This document shows positions 1 through 6,202 of a stretch of 9,365 bases of DNA, piece by piece. The position numbers were made by a program, and so were the translations under genes. Origin of the DNA: Anaerolineae bacterium (GTDB lineage: Bacteria > Chloroflexota > Anaerolineae > B4-G1 > SLSP01); NCBI GenBank assembly GCA_016934645.1, contig JAFGSL010000188.1, positions 1-9,365 on the forward strand, in the 5' to 3' direction. The notes under the pieces are model-generated. The model worked only from the letters and a program-made list of their open reading frames with translations. It was not told the origin of the DNA and ran no database searches. How positions within the stretch are numbered: the stretch's first letter is position 1; each line of letters opens with the position of its first letter.

Positions 1-2280
1 TGGCCTGGCATGAAGCTCATCACCGGGCAACTCGCCGGCCCCGACGATCCCGAATACGGCATCAGCCGCGGACGCCTGCTGCCCGGCCATCACCTGATGG
101 GATACGACGAAGTTTCCGCCGACACCCGCGAACGCCTGCAGCAGAGCCTCGTCCTCGTCCACGGCGGGATGGCGCAGGACGTTGGTCCCATCCTGGAAAT
201 GGTGACGGAAAAATATCTATTGCGCTCCGAAGCCGAGTGGATCGGACGGCAAAAGGCAATGGGCATCTACGACGAAATCGTGGGGCTACTGCGCCAGGGC
301 AACGTGCACAGCATTGGCGATGCCACCACGCGCAACTTCTTCGATCCCATCCAAACCATCATCCCATGGGCGAACAACCTTTACACGACCACGGTCATCA
401 ATCGCGTGCGCGCGGCCTTCGGCGACGACTTCTGGGGCTTTTGGATGCTTGGCGGGATGTCCGGCGGTGGGATGGGCTTTATCTTCGATCCGGACCGCCG
501 CGCAGAGGCGCAGGAACGCCTCCACGCCACAATGCTGGCGACCAAACGAGAGTTGGAAAACGCATTACCTTTCGCGATGGAACCGGTCGTCTACGATTTT
601 GCCATCAACGAGCAGGGGACAGTGGCCGAACTGCATAGCGCCGAAGGCGCCCTTATGTCGCCCGGCTACTACGCGCTAATGGTTCCAGCGCTGCTCAAAC
701 GCGAACGCTATGCCCTCACGCACGCCCGGCGCGCCGAACTCGATCGCTTCGGTGCGGCATGCCGCACGAATCCGGCGCTCGCAGGGATGGTGCAGACCCT
801 CTTCGACCGCATCATCCCGCGTGCTGACCAGGAAGGCATGAGCCAGCACAATCTCGACACGCTGTTGGACGAATTGGGCTTCGATCGCATCCAGCATGAG
901 CAAATCCGTTCCGACCTGCGCAGTGGACGCATCGGTCTGGCACAGAACCGCCTTTCGGCAAGTACCGTCATCGAAGACGTGTATCCCAGTGATGTAGCGA
1001 ATTGCGAATTACGAATTACGAATTGCGAATCACGAATCATGAATCACGAATCCCCAATCTTCAATCACAAATCTTCAATCACAAATCACGGATTGCAGGC
1101 GTTGCGCGAAGGGCGCGTGGCGGTGGTGACGTTAGCTGCCGGTGTGGGAAGCCGCTGGACGCACGGGGCGGGCGTGGTGAAGGCACTACACCCGTTCTGC
1201 AAGCTCGGCGGCAAGCACCGCTCGTTCATCGAGGTGCACCTGGCGAAGAGTCGCCGTGTAGGAGCCCAGGTGGGTATGCCGATTCCTCACATCATCACCA
1301 CCAGTTACCTCACGCACAAGCCGATCCGCGACTTCCTGGCACAACGCGACAATTACGGCTACACTGGGCCGCTCTATCTCTCGCCAGGACGCGCCGTCGG
1401 CCTGCGCCTGATCCCGATGGCGCGCGATTTGCGCTTCGCCTGGGAGGAAATGCCGCAGCAGTTGCTTGACGAGCAGGCACAGAAGGTGCTCGAAAGCTTA
1501 CACGCGGCCCTCATCGGCTGGGCGGAGCAGATGGGCGAAGGCAACGACTACCGCGACAACGTGCCGCAACAGTGCCTGCACCCCGTCGGCCACTGGTTCG
1601 AAATTCCCAACCTGCTCAAGAACGGCGTCCTGGCAAAAACGCTGGCCGAACGCCCGCAACTTGAGACGCTGATGTTACACAACATCGACACGGTAGGTGC
1701 CAACGTCGACGCAGCGGCGCTCGGGCAGCACCTTGCGTCTGACGCGACGATGACGATCGAGGTCATCACACGGCGCGTGGAGGATCGCGGCGGTGGGTTG
1801 GCCCGCGTGGATGGCAATCTGCGACTGATCGAGGGCATGGCATTGCCCCACGAAAAGGACGAGTTCAAGCTCTCGTATTACAACAGCAATACGATGTGGA
1901 TCAGCATCGACAAGCTGCTCGCCCTTTTCGAGCTGACGCGGGACGATCTCCAGGCAGCCCACGGCGCACAAGGCGCTGCACAAAGTGCACCGCACCTGGC
2001 GAAGATCGACAAGGCAGTGCGCGCCGTCGCTGCGCGGATGCCCACTTACATCACACTGAAGGACGTGAAGAAACGCTGGGGCCACGGCCAGGAGGATGTG
2101 TTCCCCGTAGCGCAGTTCGAGAAGCTCTGGGGCGATATGACCGCGCTGCCGGGCATGAATACCCACTACGTCGTCGTCCATCGACTGCGCGGGCAGCAAC
2201 TCAAAGAACCGGCACAACTCGATGGTTGGCTACGCGACGGTTCGGCGGCGTATGTGGAATCGCTGTGTGCGTGGGAATAG
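1..2280 (+). CDS. GHMP kinase-like / UDPGP nucleotidyltransferase fusion protein, 5'-truncated by window edge
   Basis: The frame is open to the left edge: three sense codons precede the first in-frame ATG at 10, which has no Shine-Dalgarno sequence. I therefore read this as the C-terminal 756+ residues of a longer protein. Residues are numbered from that ATG. Residues 1 to about 325 resemble the C-terminal half of a GHMP-family sugar kinase of the fucokinase type, with a glycine-rich loop GGMSGGGMGF at 148-157; the ATP-binding N-terminal half would lie outside the window. Residues about 365-756 are a UDPGP-family (eukaryotic UGPase-like) nucleotidyltransferase. They carry the nucleotide-binding loop LAAGVGSR at 375-382, Lys391, and an NID motif at 558-560 in the place of the metal/sugar-phosphate Asp. 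Known for these families: GHMP kinases make sugar 1-phosphates and UDPGP enzymes convert those to UDP-sugars. Inference: one polypeptide performing sugar salvage to a UDP-sugar. The exact sugar is unknown. The linker (331-361) is encoded by a heptanucleotide repeat array. The next gene starts 36 bases downstream. Confidence 0.8.
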   Translation, partial: WPGMKLITGQLAGPDDPEYGISRGRLLPGHHLMGYDEVSADTRERLQQSLVLVHGGMAQDVGPILEMVTEKYLLRSEAEWIGRQKAMGIYDEIVGLLRQGNVHSIGDATTRNFFDPIQTIIPWANNLYTTTVINRVRAAFGDDFWGFWMLGGMSGGGMGFIFDPDRRAEAQERLHATMLATKRELENALPFAMEPVVYDFAINEQGTVAELHSAEGALMSPGYYALMVPALLKRERYALTHARRAELDRFGAACRTNPALAGMVQTLFDRIIPRADQEGMSQHNLDTLLDELGFDRIQHEQIRSDLRSGRIGLAQNRLSASTVIEDVYPSDVANCELRITNCESRIMNHESPIFNHKSSITNHGLQALREGRVAVVTLAAGVGSRWTHGAGVVKALHPFCKLGGKHRSFIEVHLAKSRRVGAQVGMPIPHIITTSYLTHKPIRDFLAQRDNYGYTGPLYLSPGRAVGLRLIPMARDLRFAWEEMPQQLLDEQAQKVLESLHAALIGWAEQMGEGNDYRDNVPQQCLHPVGHWFEIPNLLKNGVLAKTLAERPQLETLMLHNIDTVGANVDAAALGQHLASDATMTIEVITRRVEDRGGGLARVDGNLRLIEGMALPHEKDEFKLSYYNSNTMWISIDKLLALFELTRDDLQAAHGAQGAAQSAPHLAKIDKAVRAVAARMPTYITLKDVKKRWGHGQEDVFPVAQFEKLWGDMTALPGMNTHYVVVHRLRGQQLKEPAQLDGWLRDGSAAYVESLCAWE
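1000..1090 (+). repeat. Heptanucleotide tandem repeat array, 13 units, in frame within the fusion gene
   Basis: Thirteen consecutive 7-base units all begin with AAT and keep perfect register. Typical units are AATTACG, AATTGCG, AATCACG, AATCTTC and AATCACA. The first four are AATT-type and the later nine AATC-type, which suggests stepwise expansion and drift. Because 7 and 3 are coprime, 21 bases encode one heptapeptide of the type N-[CHY]-E-[LS]-R-I-T, and the protein shows it as a degenerate repeat over residues 331-361. The array is AT-rich compared with the surrounding GC-rich gene and falls exactly between the kinase-like and nucleotidyltransferase domains. It resembles the short tandemly repeated repetitive (STRR) heptamers described in cyanobacteria; similar arrays occur in other phyla. 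Whether it has a function is unknown. Confidence 0.93.
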
Positions 2281-2316
2281 AACAGTGGCTACAGGAATCG
2301 AAAACAGGAGGCAACC

Positions 2317-3129
2317 ATGACAATTTGTACAACTCAACTGATATACTTCTCACCGACGCGCACGACACAGCGGATTTTGACGGGCATAGCTCAAGGTATC
2401 GATGTGGGTGACGTGATCCACTTAGACCTGACCCCACCGGGTGTGCAAGGCCGGACGTTCGAAGTAAGTGAAGAAACCATTGCACTGCTTGGCGCGCCCG
2501 TGTACGGCGGGCGACTGCCGAAGGTCGCGGTGGAACGACTGTACCGCGTGCGGGGCAACGGCGCACCGGCAGTGCTCGTGGTCGTCTACGGCAATCGCGC
2601 CTTCGAAGACGCACTGCTGGAATTGAAGGACTTGGCCGAGGCGTGCGGCTTTGTCCCCATCGCGGGCGCAGCGTTTCTCGGTGAGCACTCCTATTCCACC
2701 GCAGCGATGCCGATTGCCCCGGGCCGTCCGGATGCAGTCGATATGGAAAAAGCCGTTGCTTTCGGGCAACAGATTCGGGAGAAGCTGGCGCAGACGTCGC
2801 TCGAGGATCTGCCAGCATTGACCGTTCCCGGCAATTATCCATACAAAGAACAAAAACCCTCTACAGAAACCCCACCGGCCCCAATAACCATCGCCGATCT
2901 CTGCACGCTCTGCGGGGACTGCGCCGCCGTTTGCCCCACCGCGGCCATCACAGTCAGCAACACCGTGATCACCAAAGCGGCGGCCTGCATCCGGTGCTGC
3001 GCGTGTACGCGCGCCTGCCCGACAGGCGCGCGGGTGATGGAGGATCCACGTATTCTGCGGACTGCGGCGTGGCTATACGAAAACCACAGCGCGCGCAAGG
3101 AACCGGAAGTGTTTTTGGGGAGTGCATAA
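2317..3129 (+). CDS. EFR1-type flavodoxin-like ferredoxin, two 4Fe-4S clusters
   Basis: A soluble cytoplasmic electron carrier of 270 residues. The N-terminal part (about 1-165) has a flavodoxin-like layout: a first strand and loop with YFSPTRTTQRI near residues 10-20, and a GAPVYGGRLP segment near 60-69 typical of the second FMN-contacting loop. The C-terminal part is a bacterial-type ferredoxin domain with two complete CxxCxxCxxxCP motifs: Cys196, 199, 202 and 206, then Cys224, 227, 230 and 234. This order (flavodoxin then 2x[4Fe-4S]) is that of the EFR1 family. The start is fixed by AGGAGG at 2306-2311, five bases before the ATG. The usual FSGTGNT phosphate loop reads FSPTRTT here, so FMN binding may differ from the norm. 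The stop codon overlaps the ATG of the following dehydratase-like gene by one base, so the two are probably translationally coupled. A redox partner for the operon's chemistry is an inference; the partner enzyme is not evident. Confidence 0.88.
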   Translation: MTICTTQLIYFSPTRTTQRILTGIAQGIDVGDVIHLDLTPPGVQGRTFEVSEETIALLGAPVYGGRLPKVAVERLYRVRGNGAPAVLVVVYGNRAFEDALLELKDLAEACGFVPIAGAAFLGEHSYSTAAMPIAPGRPDAVDMEKAVAFGQQIREKLAQTSLEDLPALTVPGNYPYKEQKPSTETPPAPITIADLCTLCGDCAAVCPTAAITVSNTVITKAAACIRCCACTRACPTGARVMEDPRILRTAAWLYENHSARKEPEVFLGSA

Positions 3130-4274
3130 TGAAAATCACCCGTCTCGAAACCCTGTGCCTTTCCCGCATGCACGAACCGGAGCGCCAATGGGTGACGGCG
3201 AAGTATCGCACGGTCAAAGCTGATTGCGCTATCGTCGTCATCCACACCGACGAGGGGTTGACCGGTATTGGCGAGGCCAGCGCGTATGGCTGGCCTTTGA
3301 TGATCCGCGATTGGGCGAACTGGCTGGCCCCCGGCCTCATCGGGCGCGACCCAACCGATTGGTCCATCGTCCCCCACCCTAACGGCGGCGCGCGTGCCTA
3401 CGACGCCGCCGTCGCGGGCATCGACTGCGCGTTGTGGGACTTACGCGGCAAGATCGCGGGCCAGCGCGTTGCCGACCTGCTGCGCCCCGGCGCACCCGAT
3501 CGCGTGCGACTCTACGCCTCGAGCGGCTGCCGCTACGACTGGCGCAACAGACCAGAACAGCTCATCGAAGAAGCGTTGGGCTACGTCGCGCAGGGCTTCA
3601 CCGCGATGAAATTCCGCATCGGCACGGAATGGGCATGGGACGGCGTCACCGTGGATCGCTTCCTGGGCCTGGTGCGCGAGTTGGTGCAGGAAGTGGATGG
3701 GCGAATGGAATTGATGCTCGACGGCAACTGCCGCTTCACCGAAGAGCAAGCGCTGGCTGTGGCGTTGGAACTGGATCGCCTGGGCTTCACCTGGTTCGAG
3801 GAACCGATCTCCTGGGAGAACATCGACGGCTACGCGCGTCTCTGCGCGGCGGTGGACATGCCGATCACCGGCGGCGAGAGCTTCACCACGCTCGAACGCT
3901 TCCGCCCGTTCCTGGACAAACGCGCCTACGACATCGTCCAACCCGACGCCGCGCTGTGCGGCATCAGCGAAGCGATGCGCATCGCCGAAGTCGCGCATCG
4001 CTACGGCGTGGGCACTTGCCCGCACAGTTGGCACAACGGCCTGATGGCGATGGAGCACGCGCACTACGTAGCCGCTTTACCCAATCCCAGGATGCTGGAA
4101 CTGTGCATGATCCAGGGACCGCTGCAATGGGCAATCCTGGCCGAACCGCCGGTCATCGAAAACGGCGACCTCATCCTGCCGGACAAGCCCGGCTTTGGCG
4201 TGGAATTGGCGGAGGATTTGGAAGCGCGTTTCCCGTACATTGAGGGGCATTATGCAGTGACGGTGACGCGATAG
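3129..4274 (+). CDS. Mandelate racemase/muconate lactonizing enzyme family protein (probable sugar-acid dehydratase)
   Basis: A 381-residue member of the enolase superfamily, the normal length for the mandelate racemase (MR) subgroup. Catalytic features are complete: K161-x-R163 on the second barrel strand (the KxK/R base), metal ligands Asp198, Glu224 (in FEEP) and Glu250 (in GGES), and the Asp273/His299 dyad, with His299 in CPHSWH. Glu324 sits where MR has its electrophilic Glu. The first 120 residues form the capping domain that sets substrate specificity. Most MR-subgroup proteins with this set are acid-sugar dehydratases that take a proton alpha to a carboxylate and give a 2-keto-3-deoxy acid. 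The substrate cannot be read from sequence. The ATG overlaps the preceding stop (TAATG) and has GGGGAG at 3117-3122, which decides this start; the reading frame is open further upstream, but only as an overlap of the ferredoxin gene. It ends at an abrupt drop in GC where the restriction cassette begins. Confidence 0.9.
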   Translation: MKITRLETLCLSRMHEPERQWVTAKYRTVKADCAIVVIHTDEGLTGIGEASAYGWPLMIRDWANWLAPGLIGRDPTDWSIVPHPNGGARAYDAAVAGIDCALWDLRGKIAGQRVADLLRPGAPDRVRLYASSGCRYDWRNRPEQLIEEALGYVAQGFTAMKFRIGTEWAWDGVTVDRFLGLVRELVQEVDGRMELMLDGNCRFTEEQALAVALELDRLGFTWFEEPISWENIDGYARLCAAVDMPITGGESFTTLERFRPFLDKRAYDIVQPDAALCGISEAMRIAEVAHRYGVGTCPHSWHNGLMAMEHAHYVAALPNPRMLELCMIQGPLQWAILAEPPVIENGDLILPDKPGFGVELAEDLEARFPYIEGHYAVTVTR

Positions 4275-4292
4275 GCTATGAATTGTCCATAA

Positions 4293-4321
4293 TTGCTCTA
4301 GTTTGTCACCGGTGATACAAT
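4293..4321 (+). promoter_or_regulatory. Putative promoter with palindromic operator upstream of the restriction genes
   Basis: A TACAAT hexamer at 4316-4321 matches the -10 consensus at five of six positions and lies 17 bases downstream of TTGCTC (4293-4298), a weak -35. The spacer contains a perfect 10-bp palindrome, TCACCGGTGA, at 4306-4315, abutting the -10 element. This is a position where a dimeric repressor would block RNA polymerase. Transcription would start near 4328 and leave a leader of about 45-60 bases before the HNH gene. The call rests on consensus matching only. Confidence 0.4.
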
Positions 4322-4370
4322 CCTATAAGTTGTTCAGCAGGTAATTTGTTAACCCTTATTTTTAGAAACA

Positions 4371-5189
4371 GTGGGTGAAACTCAAGTGGATGCTCACAGC
4401 GAAAGCCATGCAGATTCTGCCTATTTGTGCGATAGCCTTTTCCGGGGTTTGAGCCAAAGAATCAATGATTTGCAGAGAGAAAAGCGCCAGCGATGGTGTT
4501 GTTTCTTCAAACCAGGCTGTAGGCGATTTGCTTATGTTTCTCATAGGAAGCAATCCGCACGCCTTGAGGTGTGGTTTTTAGGTAAAGTTGATTATCCCGA
4601 TCAATATCCTACTCTGGACATCAGGGAGAGAGCTCCAACATCAGGTGGATTCGGGCAAGCTTTTAAAGCTAGGTTCTATTTGGACAATCTGTCGCAACTG
4701 CCAGATGCAATCAATTTGCTATATTATGTGTCGTACTTTCTTTCGTATGTTCAAGGTACTGAACTAACAGGCAGAACGTCCGCTATTTCTGCTGACAAAG
4801 ATGATTCTGCGCTGTTCAACAATACCGCTGTAGCCGAAAAGGTATTCATCGAAGGGGAGAAGCGCGCCGCCGTTACAATGACTCGCAATTCCCGGCTTAG
4901 AACAGCAGCTAAAAAGAGATGGGGATTGAGATGTTACTGTTGTGGTTTTGACTTTGAATATTTCTACGGCAGCATAGCAAAAGACTTTGCTGTTGTTCAT
5001 CATCTCGAACCATTCTCAGATGCAGTAGGCAATATGCGTGAATCCACGGTGGAAGATGTCCGGGTGGTATGTGCAAACTGTCATTATGTGATTCATCTTG
5101 AGACACCACCGATGGATGTGGACGTCTTAAAAGAGCGTATTTCACAAGTCTGGAGTCCATGGTCGGATTATGGTGTTCGGCGAAGATGA
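4371..5189 (+). CDS. McrA-like HNH endonuclease
   Basis: A 272-residue protein with a C-terminal HNH nuclease domain. Zinc-binding Cys188 and Cys191 (CYCCGFDF) are followed by the catalytic HHLEP motif at 210-214, then C234-A-N-C237 and His238/His242 in CANCHYVIH. This is the arrangement seen in McrA-type and many restriction-associated HNH enzymes, which cut DNA, sometimes modified DNA, in a metal-dependent way. The N-terminal region (about 20-130) is a mixed alpha/beta stretch rich in aromatic and basic residues (for example RFAYVSHRK at 52-60) that I cannot assign to a family; it is probably the DNA- or modification-recognition part. The start is uncertain. GTG at 4371 gives the longest frame but lacks a Shine-Dalgarno sequence. 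GTG at 4386 has GGTGA at 4374-4378 seven bases upstream and may be the true start (267 residues). No ATG is available near the beginning. The NgoMIV-like gene follows after 66 bases on the same strand. Composition is lower in GC than the flanks. Confidence 0.85.
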   Translation: MGETQVDAHSESHADSAYLCDSLFRGLSQRINDLQREKRQRWCCFFKPGCRRFAYVSHRKQSARLEVWFLGKVDYPDQYPTLDIRERAPTSGGFGQAFKARFYLDNLSQLPDAINLLYYVSYFLSYVQGTELTGRTSAISADKDDSALFNNTAVAEKVFIEGEKRAAVTMTRNSRLRTAAKKRWGLRCYCCGFDFEYFYGSIAKDFAVVHHLEPFSDAVGNMRESTVEDVRVVCANCHYVIHLETPPMDVDVLKERISQVWSPWSDYGVRRR

Positions 5190-5255
5190 TTCAGGAAACC
5201 AGAAGTGAATTATGTTGCTCATCGAAGACTGGTTTGACAGTATGAGAGTAGGGTA

Positions 5256-6113
5256 ATGAGCAATTTGACACTACGCCAGAGATACCACGACCGTATCTGT
5301 GAAGAAATCATCAGGGTCGAGCAAAATCGTGGAATAGAGTCCCAAAACTCTGCTGATATCGATAGTGGATTCGGTCATGATATTGCGTGGGGGATAGCCA
5401 ATCGGATTGGATGCTCGTGCAATTATGATCGAGTTTCAGAACCGACCATCGAAAAGTGTTTTGTGGATATCACCAAAGATTACCTTGAGCGAGTATTTGA
5501 GACCTTTCAGAATTTACATCAAGCGTATTGGTATTTTCCTATCGCGGAATCAACATCGTTATCTGATCAATATAGACATCTTTCTGATTTGGAAACGGTT
5601 ATTGGTAAAAGCGAAAGCCTAATTTCTGCGTTAAGCAAGGCTAATGCACTATATCCGAATATTGTTATTGGACGTTGCTATACCTCTGATGAAGGAGGTA
5701 ATTTTCAGCAACTGCTCGTATCTACAGAACGTCCTACTACTGACCTGATTCCTCTTCAATCGAGTGAATCTAGCCTGCCTCGTTGCATTCTCCACGCCAG
5801 CATCTCGTGCAAGTGGACAATCCGCAGCGACCGTAGCCAAAACGCCAGATCCGAGGCACTCAACCTGATACGTAATCGTAAGGGCCGCTTGCCGCATATC
5901 GTGGCTGTTACTGCTGAACCGATGCCAACGCGTATAGCCTCCCTGGCGCTAGGAACGGGTGATCTCGATTGTGTCTACCATTTTGCTCTGCACGAAATGC
6001 AACAAACCCTTGAAGAACTCGGCAATGAGGATCAATTGGATATGTTGAATATGTTAGTCGAGGGACGTCGATTACGGGACATCAGCGATTTGCCTTTTGA
6101 TCTGGTGACGTAA
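5256..6113 (+). CDS. NgoMIV-family type II restriction endonuclease homologue, possibly catalytically impaired
   Basis: A 285-residue homologue of NgoMIV (286 residues), which cuts GCCGGC as a tetramer. The comparison is from my memory of the NgoMIV sequence. The C-terminal half is nearly collinear: Ser184-Cys185-Lys186 equal the SCK of NgoMIV (185-187), the CCGG-recognition motif R190-S-D192-R193 equals 191-194, and Glu200 equals Glu201. Asp34 and the IAxGIA stretch (43-48) are also shared. Two active-site positions differ. Val70 stands where NgoMIV has Glu70, in an otherwise alignable F-x-x-I helix. Asn135, in YPNIVIGR, stands where NgoMIV has Asp140 in TPDIIVTR. Both could arise by single base changes (GAG to GTG, GAT to AAT). 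Asp71 or Asp145 might substitute, but this is not shown. The ATG is preceded only by a weak GAGAG at 5244-5248. No cognate methyltransferase gene is in the window. Family assignment is very secure; activity is doubtful. Specificity is probably GCCGGC or another CCGG-core site. Confidence 0.93.
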   Translation: MSNLTLRQRYHDRICEEIIRVEQNRGIESQNSADIDSGFGHDIAWGIANRIGCSCNYDRVSEPTIEKCFVDITKDYLERVFETFQNLHQAYWYFPIAESTSLSDQYRHLSDLETVIGKSESLISALSKANALYPNIVIGRCYTSDEGGNFQQLLVSTERPTTDLIPLQSSESSLPRCILHASISCKWTIRSDRSQNARSEALNLIRNRKGRLPHIVAVTAEPMPTRIASLALGTGDLDCVYHFALHEMQQTLEELGNEDQLDMLNMLVEGRRLRDISDLPFDLVT

Positions 6114-6156
6114 AGCTGATGCTCGCGCCAATAATGCTGGAACCTATTGCAGGATA

Positions 6157-6184
6157 ACTTAGCACCCCAATCGGGGTGTTAAGT
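6157..6184 (+). promoter_or_regulatory. Leader hairpin immediately upstream of the RraA-family gene
   Basis: Arms ACTTAGCACCCC (6157-6168) and GGGGTGTTAAGT (6173-6184) form a 12-bp stem, eleven Watson-Crick pairs and one G-U, with an AATC loop. No T-tract follows, so it is not a standard intrinsic terminator. The right arm ends only four bases before the AGGAGG (6189-6194) of the aldolase-like gene. An alternative pairing is possible between CGGGGT (6172-6177) and ACCCCG (6195-6200), which would place the Shine-Dalgarno sequence in the loop. It may be a translational switch, an mRNA-protecting stem, or, as DNA, a repressor operator (CACCCC/GGGGTG half-sites). Confidence 0.6.
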
Positions 6185-6202
6185 AACTAGGAGGACCCCG
6201 TA

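Larger units (their letters stand above)
4275..6156. other. Low-GC restriction cassette (probable horizontally acquired insert)
   Basis: Hand-counted 60-base lines in this segment mostly give 37-48% GC, against about 60-63% in sampled lines of the dehydratase and glycosyltransferase genes. An exception is roughly 5760-6000, which rises to about 53-58%. The segment carries its own apparent promoter and two nuclease genes, and separates two genes of likely sugar-acid catabolism. I found no transposase, integrase, terminal inverted repeats or convincing target-site duplication, so the boundaries are set by composition and gene ends only and the transfer mechanism is unknown. Confidence 0.5.

Noticed and set aside
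1000..1090. Heptanucleotide array considered as a CRISPR array or iteron origin.
   Set aside because: Units are 7 bases with no spacers, lie inside a coding sequence in frame, and no Cas, Rep or replication genes are nearby.
1002..1469. Open frame of about 155 codons in the +1 shifted frame across the heptanucleotide array.
   Set aside because: The repeat is stop-free in every forward frame, which extends shadow frames. The main frame carries the recognisable nucleotidyltransferase domain.
1675..2217. Long antisense frame opposite the UDPGP domain, and similar ones opposite the dehydratase and ferredoxin genes.
   Set aside because: Typical shadow frames in GC-rich DNA; no recognisable motifs and no ribosome binding sites.
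5234..5269. Perfect TTGACA hexamers at 5234-5239 and again near 5264 as a second promoter for the NgoMIV-like gene.
   Set aside because: No -10-like hexamer lies 16-18 bases downstream of the first, and the second is inside the coding sequence.
4262..6110. GGTGACG occurs at both edges of the restriction cassette (4262-4268 and 6104-6110), resembling a target-site duplication.
   Set aside because: Each copy lies inside the end of a coding sequence (the dehydratase and the NgoMIV-like gene), the repeat is only 7 bases, and no transposase or terminal inverted repeats accompany it. Chance is likelier.
6157..6184. The hairpin read as an intrinsic terminator for the NgoMIV-like gene.
   Set aside because: There is no T-tract on either side in the needed position, and it lies directly against the next gene's Shine-Dalgarno sequence.
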